DNA of 64,000 nt from Novilysobacter selenitireducens (GTDB taxonomy: Bacteria; Pseudomonadota; Gammaproteobacteria; Xanthomonadales; Xanthomonadaceae). Positions 6,993 through 16,459 of this stretch are shown piece after piece. Where the stretch lies: assembly GCF_020026895.1 (NCBI RefSeq), contig NZ_JAINZW010000003.1:186001-250000 (forward strand), given 5' to 3'. Below the pieces are notes generated by a model, which was given only the letters and a program-made list of their open reading frames with translations, searched no databases and was not told the DNA's origin. The translations under genes and the position numbers were made by a program. How positions within the stretch are numbered: position 1 is the first letter of the stretch; each line of letters starts with the position of its first letter.

Positions 6993-9056
6993 TCAATCCT
7001 CGTCATGCCGCGGCTTGTACTCGCCTACCAACCGCTGCTGCACCTGCGGCGGCACCGGTTCGTAGTGGCTGAAGTCGAGCGAGTAGCGGCCGCGGCCGGC
7101 GGTGACCGACTTCAGCTCGGCGGCGTAGCCCTCCAGTTCCGACAGCGGCACCTGCGCCTTGACCACGATCTCGCCACCGCGCGCGGCGTCCGTGCCGTTG
7201 ATGCGGGCGCGCTTGCTGGCCAGTCCGCCGCTGATGTCGCCCATGTGCTGCTCGGGCGCATTGACCTCCAGGTCGACGATGGGTTCGAGCACCTGCGGCC
7301 GCGCCTTGGCGACCGCGTCGAGGAACGCCTTCTTCCCCGCGGCGACGAACGCGACCTCCTTGCTGTCGACCGGGTGGTGCTTGCCGTCGTACACGGTGAC
7401 CTTCAGGTCCTGCATCGGATAGCCGGCCAGCGCGCCGGATTTCATCGCCTGGTGCACGCCCTTCTCGACCGCGGGCAGGAACTGGCCGGGAATCGTGCCG
7501 CCCTTTACCTCGTCGACGAACTCGAACCCGGTTCCGCGCGGCAGCGGTTCCACGCGCAGGAACACCTCGCCGAACTGTCCAGCGCCGCCGGTCTGCTTCT
7601 TGTGCCGGTGGTGGCCCTCGGCCTTGCCGCCGATGGTCTCGCGATAGGCGATGCGCGGCGGTCGCGAGGTGACGTCCACGCCGTAGCGCTCCTTCAACCG
7701 GTCCAGGTTGACCCGCAGGTGCAGGTCCGACAGGCCGCGCACGACGGTCTCGTTGGTTTCGGACTCGTGCTCGACGACGAAACACGGGTCCTCTTCCGAC
7801 AGCTTGTGCAGGGCGGTGGCCAGTTTCTGCTCCTGTCCCTTGCTGGCGGCCTCCACCGCCAGGCCGAACATCGGTTTCGGGAAGTCCAGCGGCGCCAGGT
7901 GGATTTCGTCCTCGTCGTGGCTGTCGTGCAGCACCGCGTCGAAGTGCAGGTCCTCGACCTTGGCGACCGCGGCGATGTCACCCGGCACCGCCTGCTCGAC
8001 CTCGACGTGTTCCTTGCCCTTGAGCTTGAACAGGTGGCCCACCTTGAACGGCTTCTTGCCGTCGTCGACGAACAGCTGCGTGTCCTTGCGCACGGTGCCC
8101 TGGTAGACGCGGAACACGCCGAGCTTGCCGACGAAGGGGTCGTTGACGATTCGGAACACGTCGGCGACCACGTGGGCCGACGGGTCGGGGGTGGCGGCGA
8201 CCGGCTGCGCGTCGCTGCCGCGGCCCTTCACGAAGGGCGGCGGATTTGCCTCGCCCGGATGGGGGAACAGGCGTTCGGCGACGTCCAGCAACTCGCGCAC
8301 GCCGGCGCCGCTGCGCGCCGAGCAGAACAGCACCGGGACCAGGTGGCCCTCGCGCAGGCACTGCTCGAACGCGTCGTGCAGCTCCTGCCCGGACAGGCCG
8401 TCCTCGCCCAGGTCCAGGTAGTGCTCCATCACCGACTCGTTGATCTCCACCACCTGGTCGATGATCTTCTGGTGCCAGTCCGCCACCGGGCCGAGGTCGC
8501 TGTCGCCGTCGCTGTTGCCGAAGCAGTCGATGACCGCCTTGCCGCCGTCGGCGGGCAGGTTGATCGGCAGGCATTCGTTGCCGAACGCCTCGCGCAGCTC
8601 GTCCAGCACGCGTCCCGGGTCGGCGCCGTCGTGGTCGATCTTGTTGATGACCACCGCGCGGCACAGCTTGCGGGCGCGGGCGTGTTCCATCATCCGGCGG
8701 GTGCCGTATTCCACGCCCTGGTCGGCGTCGACGACCATCAGCACGGTTTCCACCGCCGCCAGCGCCGATAGCGCGGGGCCGCGGAAATCCGGGTAGCCTG
8801 GGGTGTCGATCAGGTTGACGTGGATGGCCTCGCCCGAAGCGGCCTTGTGGTCGATCGAGGCGATGGCGGCATCGAGCGAGTGGCCGCGCTCGCGTTCCAT
8901 CGGGTCGAAGTCCGACACCGTGTTGCCGCGCTCGATCGTGCCTGCCGTCTGTATCGTGCCGCCGGCCTGCAGCAGGGCTTCGAAGAGCGTGGTTTTGCCG
9001 GCGGCGGGGTGGCCTGCCAGGGCCACGTTGCGGATGGAGGGGGTGCTGTAGGACAT
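6993..9056 (-). CDS. EF-G-like translational GTPase paralogue (FusA2 type)
   Basis: 687 residues from ATG at 9056, with GGGAGA upstream. Five-domain EF-G architecture: P-loop GHPAAGKT (14-21), switch I, switch II DTPGYPDF (84-91), NKIDHD, CSARSG, then domains II-V ending in the EF-G C-terminal region. It differs from canonical EF-G: RGIT is RGHS (57-60), and the catalytic His of DTPGHVDF is Tyr88. This marks the EF-G-like paralogue class rather than the housekeeping elongation factor, which normally sits in the rps/tuf operon. Its job is uncertain and GTPase activity may be weak. Divergent from osmC across 273 bases. Confidence 0.85.
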   Translation of the reverse strand: MSYSTPSIRNVALAGHPAAGKTTLFEALLQAGGTIQTAGTIERGNTVSDFDPMERERGHSLDAAIASIDHKAASGEAIHVNLIDTPGYPDFRGPALSALAAVETVLMVVDADQGVEYGTRRMMEHARARKLCRAVVINKIDHDGADPGRVLDELREAFGNECLPINLPADGGKAVIDCFGNSDGDSDLGPVADWHQKIIDQVVEINESVMEHYLDLGEDGLSGQELHDAFEQCLREGHLVPVLFCSARSGAGVRELLDVAERLFPHPGEANPPPFVKGRGSDAQPVAATPDPSAHVVADVFRIVNDPFVGKLGVFRVYQGTVRKDTQLFVDDGKKPFKVGHLFKLKGKEHVEVEQAVPGDIAAVAKVEDLHFDAVLHDSHDEDEIHLAPLDFPKPMFGLAVEAASKGQEQKLATALHKLSEEDPCFVVEHESETNETVVRGLSDLHLRVNLDRLKERYGVDVTSRPPRIAYRETIGGKAEGHHRHKKQTGGAGQFGEVFLRVEPLPRGTGFEFVDEVKGGTIPGQFLPAVEKGVHQAMKSGALAGYPMQDLKVTVYDGKHHPVDSKEVAFVAAGKKAFLDAVAKARPQVLEPIVDLEVNAPEQHMGDISGGLASKRARINGTDAARGGEIVVKAQVPLSELEGYAAELKSVTAGRGRYSLDFSHYEPVPPQVQQRLVGEYKPRHDED

Positions 9057-9329
9057 GAGCGGACTTCTCCCTTCGAAGGGTTGGAAGGCCGTCATGGCTG
9101 TCCGCGCGGCGCGCCCGAGCGGACGCTGGGCGGGCGGTCATGGCGGGGGCGCCGGCGCGGTGCGCCGGGACGGCAAGCCTCGCGCAGGGGTGGGGGCGGG
9201 TCAAGACGCGCCGCGGCGCAAACGGCCTCCATCCGGCACAACCGCGCGCAGCAGCATTGCGGCGCGGCGCCACGCAGGGCTAACGAGCCGGCCGCTAGGC
9301 TGGCCGCCCCTCACGCAACGGAGTCCGAC

Positions 9330-9764
9330 ATGGGCATTTCCCGCCACGCCACCGCCCACTGGGAGGGCGACCTCAAGAGCGGCCAGGGCCGTCTGAGCAC
9401 CCCGCAGAGCGGCCTCATGGAGGACACGCGCTACGCCTTCAACAGCCGTTTCGGCGACGAGAAGGGCACCAACCCGGAGGAGCTCATTGCCGCCGCGCAC
9501 GCCGGCTGCTTCACCATGGCGCTGTCGGCCAAGCTCACCGAGGCGGGCCATCCGCCGACCCGGCTGGATACGCGCGCCGATGTCGACCTTTCCATGGACG
9601 ACGGCCCGTCGTTTTCGCAGATCCGCCTGAAGGTGGACGCGCAGGTGCCGGGGATCGACGATGCGAAGTTCCAGTCCATCGCCGAGGACGCCAAGAAGAA
9701 CTGCCCGGTCTCCAAGGCCCTCAGCGCGGTGCCGATCAGCCTGCAGGCGACGCTGGCGGGGTGA
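9330..9764 (+). CDS. OsmC family peroxiredoxin
   Basis: 144 residues. The two redox cysteines are present as AHAGCFTMALS (C60) and NCPVSKAL (C125), and the N-terminal GDLKSGQGRLS and GTNPEELIAAAHAGC blocks are typical of the OsmC subgroup. It should reduce organic hydroperoxides in the cytoplasm. ACGGAG at 9318-9323 supports the start. An upstream TAGGCT (about 9297) resembles a minus-10 element. Upstream extension of the frame overlaps the intergenic region only and is not credible. Confidence 0.88.
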   Translation: MGISRHATAHWEGDLKSGQGRLSTPQSGLMEDTRYAFNSRFGDEKGTNPEELIAAAHAGCFTMALSAKLTEAGHPPTRLDTRADVDLSMDDGPSFSQIRLKVDAQVPGIDDAKFQSIAEDAKKNCPVSKALSAVPISLQATLAG

Positions 9765-9795
9765 CCGAGGCGCTGCGCCGCCAAGCCGAAGTGGC

Positions 9796-10240
9796 ATGAA
9801 TGCCTTGATGATCCACGGCGCCGGCGGTGGCGGCTGGGAATGGGCGATCTGGAAGAACGTGTTCGATGCGCATGGCGCCGCGGCCCATGCCATCGACCTG
9901 CAGCCGGCCGACCAGGGGCTTGCCACGACCGCATTGAATGACTACCAGCGCCAGGTGGAGGAGGCGCTGTCCATGCTCCCTGGGCCGCGTGTCGCCATCG
10001 GCGCCAGCCTCGGCGGATTGCTGGCGGCCGCGTGCGGCGAACGGGCCGATGCCCTCGTGCTGGTCAATCCGCTGCCACCGGCGCCGTGGGCGCATTCGCT
10101 TGCGCCCGGCGACGGGCCGGACGTCGAGCCGTGGGGCGCCCAGGCGCGGCACCCACGTCGGCCCGCTGCTGGGGCACTGCGCGGCACGCGTCGCGCAGGA
10201 TGTCGTCGTCTGGCTGCAGGCACGCCTGTCGCCCCGATAA
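9796..10240 (+). pseudogene. Alpha/beta hydrolase remnant with internal deletion and frameshift
   Basis: From ATG at 9796 the frame encodes 118 residues of a small alpha/beta hydrolase: oxyanion region IHGAGGGGWEW, nucleophile elbow GASLGG (S71), and VLVNPLPPAPW. At about 10145-10155 similarity to the family stops in this frame. A typical hydrolase C-terminus, GTHVGPLLGHCAARVAQDV with the expected catalytic His, appears one frame over and ends at TAA 10238-10240. About 50-80 residues that should hold the catalytic Asp are missing. The simplest reading is an out-of-frame internal deletion. The original frame stays open by chance into the next gene. Confidence 0.7.
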
Positions 10241-10365
10241 ACCGATTCACGCCGATTTCACGAAATTCAGGGGTGGTTGCCGCGGGTTCCCCGAGGATGG
10301 CCCTACGTTTCCGCCGGCTGCATCCATGCCGGTCCTCTGCCGACACCGTGCAAGGAGCCATGCCC

Positions 10366-11055
10366 ATGAATCGACTGCTCGCCGCCAGCCTGGCGTTCTC
10401 GCTCGCCGCAACCAGTGGCGCGGCGTCCGCCCAGACCTACCTCGAGCCGCGCGGCAATGACGGCTACGGCAACACCTACGGAAGCAACTATCCGACGCCG
10501 GACCGGTATGGACAGTCCAATGGGCAGTACGACTACGCCCGAGTGATCAGGGTGGACCCGGTGTTCGACCGCTACCAGGCGTCCAGTACCGGCAACCAGC
10601 GCTGCTACTACCGCGACAGCTACGTGGGCGGTGACACCTACCGCGACGGCTATTACGGCGACGACCGCTACAACGACCCGTACCGCAGCCAGGCCGGCAA
10701 CCAGGGCGGCCGCACGATGGCGACCGTCATCGGCGGCGTGCTCGGCGCCGTGGTCGGCAGCCAGGTGGGCGGCGGCAGCGGCCGCTACGTGACGTCAGCC
10801 ATTGGATCGATGGTGGGTGGCGCGGCGGGCCGGCAGGTCTACGACAACTACCAGCGCACGCGCGGCGGCACCGGCACGGTGCGGGTCTGCGATCCGGTTC
10901 CGGCGGGCGGCAGTTACGGCGGCTACGCCACAGGCGGGCAGGGCGTGGACGCGTACGACGTGACGTACGAATACGCCGGGCGCCGCTACACCACGCGCAC
11001 CAATTACCACCCGGGCGACCGTATCCGCGTACGCGTGGACGTGCGTCCGGAGTAA
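10366..11055 (+). CDS. Glycine-zipper (2TM) secreted or outer-membrane protein
   Basis: 229 residues from the second of two close ATGs. AAGGAG at 10352-10357 is well placed for 10366 and too close to 10360. A Sec signal peptide ends ASAQ|TY. A Tyr/Asp/Gly/Asn-rich stretch follows, then a glycine zipper (IGGVLGAVVGSQVGGG and IGSMVGGAAG) at about residues 115-150, then YDVTYEYAGRRYTTRTNYHPGD, a block found in 17-kDa surface antigen-like/2TM glycine-zipper proteins of this family. Probably envelope-associated; exact role unknown. A strong terminator follows. Confidence 0.8.
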   Translation: MNRLLAASLAFSLAATSGAASAQTYLEPRGNDGYGNTYGSNYPTPDRYGQSNGQYDYARVIRVDPVFDRYQASSTGNQRCYYRDSYVGGDTYRDGYYGDDRYNDPYRSQAGNQGGRTMATVIGGVLGAVVGSQVGGGSGRYVTSAIGSMVGGAAGRQVYDNYQRTRGGTGTVRVCDPVPAGGSYGGYATGGQGVDAYDVTYEYAGRRYTTRTNYHPGDRIRVRVDVRPE

Positions 11056-11099
11056 CCGGCACGGGCCGGGATTCAAGAACACTCAGGGGTGGGTGATGT

Positions 11100-11127
11100 G
11101 CGGGTCCTTCGGGACCCGCTTTTTTTT
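11100..11127 (+). terminator. Intrinsic terminator with TTCG tetraloop
   Basis: An 8-bp GC-rich stem (11100-11107 with 11112-11119) closes on a TTCG loop and is followed at once by eight T residues (11120-11127). This ends transcription of the glycine-zipper gene. Confidence 0.92.
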
Positions 11128-11177
11128 GCGTGATTTTTGCGCGGGCGTACAGGGAATGGGACGTCCGGCGGCATTGT

Positions 11178-11296
11178 TGTAGGAGCGACGTGAGTCGCGA
11201 CCGGAACACGCTTGCGTCGCATCCGTGGCCCAGGTCGCGACTCACGTCGTTCCTACAGACGAGCAAAAAAGCTCGCGGCTGAAGCCGCTCCTACAG
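11178..11296. repeat. Cluster of three REP-like palindromes (GGAGCGGCTTCAGCCGC family)
   Basis: Three copies: 11178-11202 (GGAGCGACGTGAGTCGC variant), 11233-11257 (the same variant inverted) and 11271-11296 (standard GAAGCCGCTCC form, inverted). They form hairpins and are separated by short unique spacers. They occupy the space between the glycine-zipper terminator and the 3' end of the PhzF-like gene. The family recurs at 17862-18007. Confidence 0.85.
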
Positions 11297-11336
11297 GAAT
11301 CGTGCGGTGGGGATCACCAAAGGCGGCCGGCAGGCT

Positions 11337-12221
11337 TCACTCCGGCCAGTCGATCTGCCCTTCCACCACCGTGCAGGCATGCCCGCCCGACCAAACCTCG
11401 CCATCGGCATCGATGCGCATGTGCAGGCTCGCATCGAAGCCGACCTCGCGGCCCTGGCTGACGCGGTAGCGTCCGTCCCGTCCCGGCACGGCGTCGTTGT
11501 GGTCAAGCCAGGCGGCCAGCGTCGCGTTGGCCGCGCCGGACGCCGCGTCCTCGAAGCGGGCCGGCGCACCGACAAAGGCGCGCACGACCAGGTCGTGTTC
11601 GGAACCCGGCGTCGAGCGCGCGAACGCGCAGACGCCCATGCTGCCTGTGGATTCGGCCAGCGCCGCGATTGCATCCCAGTCCGGCGTGGCGGCACGCAGC
11701 GCGGCCTCGTCGGCCACCTCGGCCAGCCACCAGCGACGGCCGCCGTCGACCAGCGCAGGGGGCAGCGCACCTGCCGGCAGGGCGCCCAAAGCGTCCACCA
11801 GGCGCGGATCGTCGCGGGTCGCGACCTCCATCACCCGGGCCTTCGGCGTGCGCACGGCAATGGTCCGCGCGGTGCCATCGCCTTCGACAGACAGCGGCAG
11901 CACGCCGACCTCGCACTGCTGGTGCAGCAGGCCATCGACCGGCGCCACGCGCCCGGTTTCCAGAAGCACATATGCGGTCCCGACGCTGGGGTGGCCGGCG
12001 AACGGCACCTCGCGGCGGGGACTGAACATGCGCACGCGGTAGCTGGCGCCGGGCGCGGTGGGCCGAAGTACGAACGTCGTTTCCGGCAAGCGGGTCCAGC
12101 GAGCGATGGCCTGCATCGCCTCGTCCGGCAGCCCATCGGCATCCAGGACCACGGCCAGCGGATTGCCGTTGCCGGGACGGTCGGCGAAGACGTCCAGTTG
12201 CAGGTAGGGGCGAAGCGGCAT
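11337..12221 (-). CDS. PhzF family isomerase-like protein
   Basis: 294 residues, usual for the family. Two-lobed diaminopimelate-epimerase-like fold markers are present: FADRPGNGNPLAVVLDADGL near the N-terminus, RLPETTFV with the catalytic Glu47, and REVPFAGHPSVGTAYVL. The second lobe has GAANATLAAWL. PhzF itself isomerises dihydro-hydroxyanthranilate in phenazine synthesis, but no other phenazine genes are here, so a different small-molecule isomerase role is likely. Divergent from lysAC across 190 bases, which contain a TAGAAT at 12286-12291. Confidence 0.85.
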   Translation of the reverse strand: MPLRPYLQLDVFADRPGNGNPLAVVLDADGLPDEAMQAIARWTRLPETTFVLRPTAPGASYRVRMFSPRREVPFAGHPSVGTAYVLLETGRVAPVDGLLHQQCEVGVLPLSVEGDGTARTIAVRTPKARVMEVATRDDPRLVDALGALPAGALPPALVDGGRRWWLAEVADEAALRAATPDWDAIAALAESTGSMGVCAFARSTPGSEHDLVVRAFVGAPARFEDAASGAANATLAAWLDHNDAVPGRDGRYRVSQGREVGFDASLHMRIDADGEVWSGGHACTVVEGQIDWPE

Positions 12222-12411
12222 CGGCAGGGGTGTCCGGCGTGGGGAGTCGGGGGGAGGCGGGCCGCGGGCCAGGCGCGGCTTGCACTAGAATCGCGGGTTT
12301 GGACCGCCGGCTCGCGTTGCGCTCCGGCGGGACGTGATTCTACGGGTCCGCACGGGCCGGGTCGTGTGGCCTGGCCCACACACCGGCCGGCCTTCCAGTT
12401 TCCTTTCCTGC

Positions 12412-15021
12412 ATGAGGACATGCGTGGTGGCGCAAGCGCAGCGTTGGGTCGTACTCAAGTTCGGCGGCACGTCCGTGTCCCGCCGCAACCGTTGGGACAC
12501 CATCGGGGCGCTGGCGGCCAAACGCATGGCCGAGGACGACGCGCGCGTGCTGGTGGTGGTGTCGGCCCTGTCGGGCGTCACCAACGAGCTGCAGGTGATC
12601 GCGAGCGGGCCGCTGGAAGCCGGCGAGCTGGCGACGCGCATCGACGCCCTGGTGCAGCGCCACCGAGCGTTCTGCGTCGAGCTGGACCTCGATCCCGATG
12701 TGGTTCTCGCCGAGCGGCTGGCGGCGTTGGATGCGCTGTTGGACGACCCCCGCGCCCACACGCGGCCGCTGGACTGGCAGGCCGAAGTGCTGGCGCAGGG
12801 CGAGCTGCTGTCCTCGACGATCGGCGCGGCCTACCTGCGAACGCAGGGGCTGGATTTCGGATGGTGCGACGCGCGCGACTGGCTCGACGCCATCGCACTG
12901 CCCAACCAGGGCGAGTGGGCCACGCGGCTGGCGGTCAACTGCCGCATCGATGCCGACGCCGCCTTCCGCACGCGTTTTGCCGCGCAACCCGCGCGCATGC
13001 TGCTGACCCAGGGCTTCATCGCGCGCCACGGCGACGGCGGCACGGCCGTGCTGGGTCGTGGCGGGTCGGACACCTCGGCCGCGTACTTCGGCGCGCTTCT
13101 GCGTGCGGCGCGCGTGGAGATCTGGACCGACGTGCCGGGCATGTTCAGCGCCAACCCGCGCGAGGTGCCGGATGCGCGCCTGCTGGCGCGGCTGGACTAC
13201 GCCGAAGCGCAGGAAATCGCCACCACCGGTGCGAAGGTGTTGCACCCGCGGTCCATTGGCCCGTGCCGCGACGCCGGCGTGCCGATGGCGATCCTCGACA
13301 CCGAACGCCCGGACCTGCCGGGCACGCGCATCGACGGCAGCGCGGCCACGGTGCCCGGAGTGAAAGCGATCAGCCGCCGCAACGGCATCGTGCTGGTGTC
13401 GATGGAAAGCATCGGCATGTGGCAGCAGGTCGGCTTCCTGGCCGACATCTTCGAGCGCTTCCGCCGCCACGGGCTGTCGGTCGACCTCATCGGCTCGTCG
13501 GAAACCAACGTCACCGTGTCGCTGGACCCCAGCGAGAACCTGGTCACCACCAACGTGCTGGAGGCGCTGTCGGCCGACCTTGCGCAGGTGTGCCGGGTCA
13601 AGGTGTTCACGCCGTGCGCGGCGATCACGCTGGTGGGGCGCGGCATGCGTTCGCTGCTGCATCGGCTCAGCGACATCTGGGCGACGTTCGGGCGCGAGCG
13701 CGTGCACCTGATCTCGCAGTCGTCCAACGACCTCAACCTGACGTTCGTCATCGACGAGGCCGACGCCGACGGGCTGCTGCCGCAACTCCACGCCGAACTG
13801 GTGCGCTCGGGCGCGATGCCGGTGCTGGACGCCAGCGTGTTCGGCCCCAGTTGGCGCGAGATCGCCCACGGCAAGCCCGAGCGCCCCGCACCCTGGTGGG
13901 CGGTGCAGCGCGACCGCCTGCTGGAGATGGCCGCTGCCGGCACGCCACGCTACGTCTACGACCTCGATACCGTCCGCGCCCGCGCCCGCGCGCTGGCCGC
14001 GACGTCGGCGGTGGACCGCTGCTACTACGCGATCAAGGCCAACCCGCATCCGGCGATCCTGCAGGCGCTGGCGACCGAGGGCTTCGGGCTGGAGTGCGTG
14101 TCGCTGGGCGAGCTCGAGCGCGTGTTCGACGCCGTGCCGGACCTGCCAGCGTCGCGCGTGTTGTTCACGCCGAGCTTCGCGCCGCGCCGCGAATACGAGG
14201 CGGCGTTCGATCTCGGCGCCACCGTCACCATCGACAACATCGAGGCGCTGCAGCGCTGGCCGGGGGTGTTCCGCGGCCGCACTGCGTGGCTGCGCCTGGA
14301 CCTGGGACACGGCGAGGGCCACCACGAAAAGGTGCGCACCGGCGGTGTCGCCGCCAAGTTCGGCCTGCCGGTAGCGCGCTTCGACGCCTTCCTGCAGGCT
14401 GCGCGCGCCGTCGACCTGCGCATCACCGGTCTGCACGCGCACCTGGGCAGCGGCATCGACGACCCGACCCACTGGCGCGGTGTCTACGCCGAGCTGGCCG
14501 GCCTGGCCGACGCGGTCGGGACCGTGGAAACCATCGACATCGGCGGCGGCCTGCCGGTGCCGTACACGCCCGACGCGCAGGACTTCGACCTGGCGCTGTG
14601 GCGCGACGGGCTGGCCGGCATCAAGGCGGCCTATCCGCGCTTCGGCCTGGTGATCGAGCCGGGCCGCTACCTGGTGGCCGAGGCGGGCGTGCTGCTGGTG
14701 TCCGTCACCCAGGTGGTGGAGAAGGACGGCATCCGCCGGGTCGGCGCGGACGCGGGCATGAACGCGCTGCTGCGACCGGCGATGTACGAGGCCTACCACG
14801 GCATCCACAACCTGACCCGGCTGGAGGATGCGGACATCGCCGCATTCGACGTGGTCGGCCCGGTGTGCGAGACCGGCGACGTGCTCGGGCGCGACCGCCT
14901 GCTGCCCATCGCGACGACCGAGGGCGACGTGCTGCTGGTGGCCGATGCCGGCGCCTACGGCATGGCGATGGCCAACACCTACAACCTGCGCGCGCTACCG
15001 GCGCAGGACGTACTCGCCTGA
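12412..15021 (+). CDS. lysAC: Bifunctional aspartate kinase / diaminopimelate decarboxylase
   Basis: A natural fusion of 869 residues. The N-terminal half is aspartokinase (KFGGTS near residue 18, GRGGSDTSA, ENTGAKVLHP-like IATTGAKVLHPRS, then ACT regulatory domains to about 450). The C-terminal half is PLP-dependent DAP decarboxylase (YYAIKANPH with the PLP lysine, GLHAHLGSGI, IEPGRYLVAEAG, and the CETGDVLG active-site block). It joins the first and last steps of the DAP branch of lysine synthesis in one polypeptide, as known in Xanthomonadaceae. The start is ambiguous: ATG 12412, or GTG 12424/12427, which lie behind a GAGGAC. The MurL gene follows after 73 bases. Confidence 0.93.
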   Translation: MRTCVVAQAQRWVVLKFGGTSVSRRNRWDTIGALAAKRMAEDDARVLVVVSALSGVTNELQVIASGPLEAGELATRIDALVQRHRAFCVELDLDPDVVLAERLAALDALLDDPRAHTRPLDWQAEVLAQGELLSSTIGAAYLRTQGLDFGWCDARDWLDAIALPNQGEWATRLAVNCRIDADAAFRTRFAAQPARMLLTQGFIARHGDGGTAVLGRGGSDTSAAYFGALLRAARVEIWTDVPGMFSANPREVPDARLLARLDYAEAQEIATTGAKVLHPRSIGPCRDAGVPMAILDTERPDLPGTRIDGSAATVPGVKAISRRNGIVLVSMESIGMWQQVGFLADIFERFRRHGLSVDLIGSSETNVTVSLDPSENLVTTNVLEALSADLAQVCRVKVFTPCAAITLVGRGMRSLLHRLSDIWATFGRERVHLISQSSNDLNLTFVIDEADADGLLPQLHAELVRSGAMPVLDASVFGPSWREIAHGKPERPAPWWAVQRDRLLEMAAAGTPRYVYDLDTVRARARALAATSAVDRCYYAIKANPHPAILQALATEGFGLECVSLGELERVFDAVPDLPASRVLFTPSFAPRREYEAAFDLGATVTIDNIEALQRWPGVFRGRTAWLRLDLGHGEGHHEKVRTGGVAAKFGLPVARFDAFLQAARAVDLRITGLHAHLGSGIDDPTHWRGVYAELAGLADAVGTVETIDIGGGLPVPYTPDAQDFDLALWRDGLAGIKAAYPRFGLVIEPGRYLVAEAGVLLVSVTQVVEKDGIRRVGADAGMNALLRPAMYEAYHGIHNLTRLEDADIAAFDVVGPVCETGDVLGRDRLLPIATTEGDVLLVADAGAYGMAMANTYNLRALPAQDVLA

Positions 15022-15094
15022 TGCGTGCTCGCGCCGCACGGGCCTATCGACATGCAATGAGCGGCGGGCCCACGCCCGCCCACGGGACTTGAAG

Positions 15095-16459
15095 ATGAGC
15101 GACTGGACATTCAAACGCGACGCGATCGAGGTATTCCGCTTCGTGCGCTGCGAACTGGACGCGGCCACCGGGGTCGCACGGCTCGTATACGCCTTCGACG
15201 ACGGCCCGGAGCTGGTGGAAACCGTCACCGTGCCGGGCGCTCCGTTCGAACTGGATGGCGCACGCGCGGAGGCTGTCGAGCAGGCGCTGCGACTGCTGCA
15301 CCTGATGGCCGGCGTGAGCTACTACAAGGCGGCCGTGCCGCCGCAGATCCGAATCGAGGCGTACGACATCGACGCCGACACCGCGGCCTTCATGGAGACC
15401 GTGTACCTCAGCGGCCTGGGCGAGTTCGCCTACCGCAACGGGCTGGACCTGCACGGGCGGATCCGCTTCCCGGTGGCTTCTGACAGTGGCGCCGGCGACG
15501 CGCAGGCACTGGGCCTGCGCGCCCACGCCATGGTCGCCATCGGCGGTGGCAAGGACTCGCTGGTCAGCATCGAGGCGCTGCGCGCGCTGGGGGTGGACCA
15601 GACGGTCGCGTGGATTGGCGGATCGCAACTGATCAAGGCGTGCGCCGAGCGCACGGGCCTGCCCACGCTCAACATCGGCCGCGCGCTGGCACCGCAGCTG
15701 TTCGACTTCAACCGCCAAGGCGCATGGAACGGCCACATCCCGGTGACGGCGGTGAACTCCGCGATCCTGGTGCTGGCCGCGCTGCTGCACGGCGTCGACC
15801 AGGTGGTGTTCTCCAACGAGCGGTCGGCCAGCTACGGCAGCCTGATCGAAGGCACCGGCGAGGTGAACCACCAGTGGTCCAAGGGCTGGGCGTTCGAGCA
15901 GGCGTTCGCCTCGCACGTGCGCCGGCACGTGGCCGCGGACCTGCAGTACTACTCCCTGCTGCGCCCGCTGAGCGAGCTGGCGGTGGCGCGGCAGTTCGCC
16001 CGCATCGACCGCTACGACGCCCATTTCTCCAGCTGCAACCGCAACTTCCACATCCTCGGCGAGCGCCCGACCCACCGCTGGTGTGGCGTGTGCCCGAAGT
16101 GCCACTTCGTGTTTCTGGCGCTAGCGCCGTTCATGGCCAAGCCGCGGCTGATGCGCATCTTCGGCCGCAACCTGCTGGACGACACCACGCAGACGGCGGG
16201 GTTCGATGCGCTGATGGAGTACCGCGACCACAAGCCGTTCGAATGCGTGGGCGAGGCGCGCGAGTCTCGCGCCGCGATGGCGGCACTGGCGCAGCGCCCG
16301 GAGTGGCGCGAGGACGCGCTGGTGGAGCGTTTCGCCCGCGAGATCGCCCCGCAACTGGCCGGTGAGGACCTGGCGATCGAACCGCTGATGGTGCTGGACG
16401 ACGCGCATGGCATTCCGCCCGCGTTGTGGGAGCGGCTGCGTGCGCATCTCGCAGCTTGA
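15095..16459 (+). CDS. murL: UDP-N-acetyl-alpha-D-muramoyl-L-alanyl-L-glutamate epimerase
   Basis: 454 residues. A central PP-loop-like [15 protein letters not shown], then [11 protein letters not shown] and a cysteine pair in [15 protein letters not shown], match MurL. In Xanthomonas the enzyme epimerises the terminal L-Glu of UDP-MurNAc-L-Ala-L-Glu to D-Glu using ATP. It works with MurD2, encoded directly downstream with a 20-base overlap, and replaces the racemase (MurI) plus MurD route. Identification rests on the sequence pattern and this exact gene pairing. GAAG just before the ATG is a modest ribosome site. Confidence 0.9.
   Translation: MSDWTFKRDAIEVFRFVRCELDAATGVARLVYAFDDGPELVETVTVPGAPFELDGARAEAVEQALRLLHLMAGVSYYKAAVPPQIRIEAYDIDADTAAFMETVYLSGLGEFAYRNGLDLHGRIRFPVASDSGAGDAQALGLRAHAMVAIGGGKDSLVSIEALRALGVDQTVAWIGGSQLIKACAERTGLPTLNIGRALAPQLFDFNRQGAWNGHIPVTAVNSAILVLAALLHGVDQVVFSNERSASYGSLIEGTGEVNHQWSKGWAFEQAFASHVRRHVAADLQYYSLLRPLSELAVARQFARIDRYDAHFSSCNRNFHILGERPTHRWCGVCPKCHFVFLALAPFMAKPRLMRIFGRNLLDDTTQTAGFDALMEYRDHKPFECVGEARESRAAMAALAQRPEWREDALVERFAREIAPQLAGEDLAIEPLMVLDDAHGIPPALWERLRAHLAA

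Noticed and set aside
9661-11055. A 464-codon apparent fusion of a hydrolase with the glycine-zipper protein
   Set aside because: The glycine-zipper part has its own ribosome site and signal peptide at 10366. The hydrolase part ends in a different frame at 10240.
12340-14808. An 822-codon antisense frame over lysAC, and a 1261-codon frame on the plus strand at 11307-15092
   Set aside because: Both are long only because stop codons are rare in high-GC DNA. The protein sequences are low-complexity Arg/Gly/Ala, and they cross real gene boundaries.
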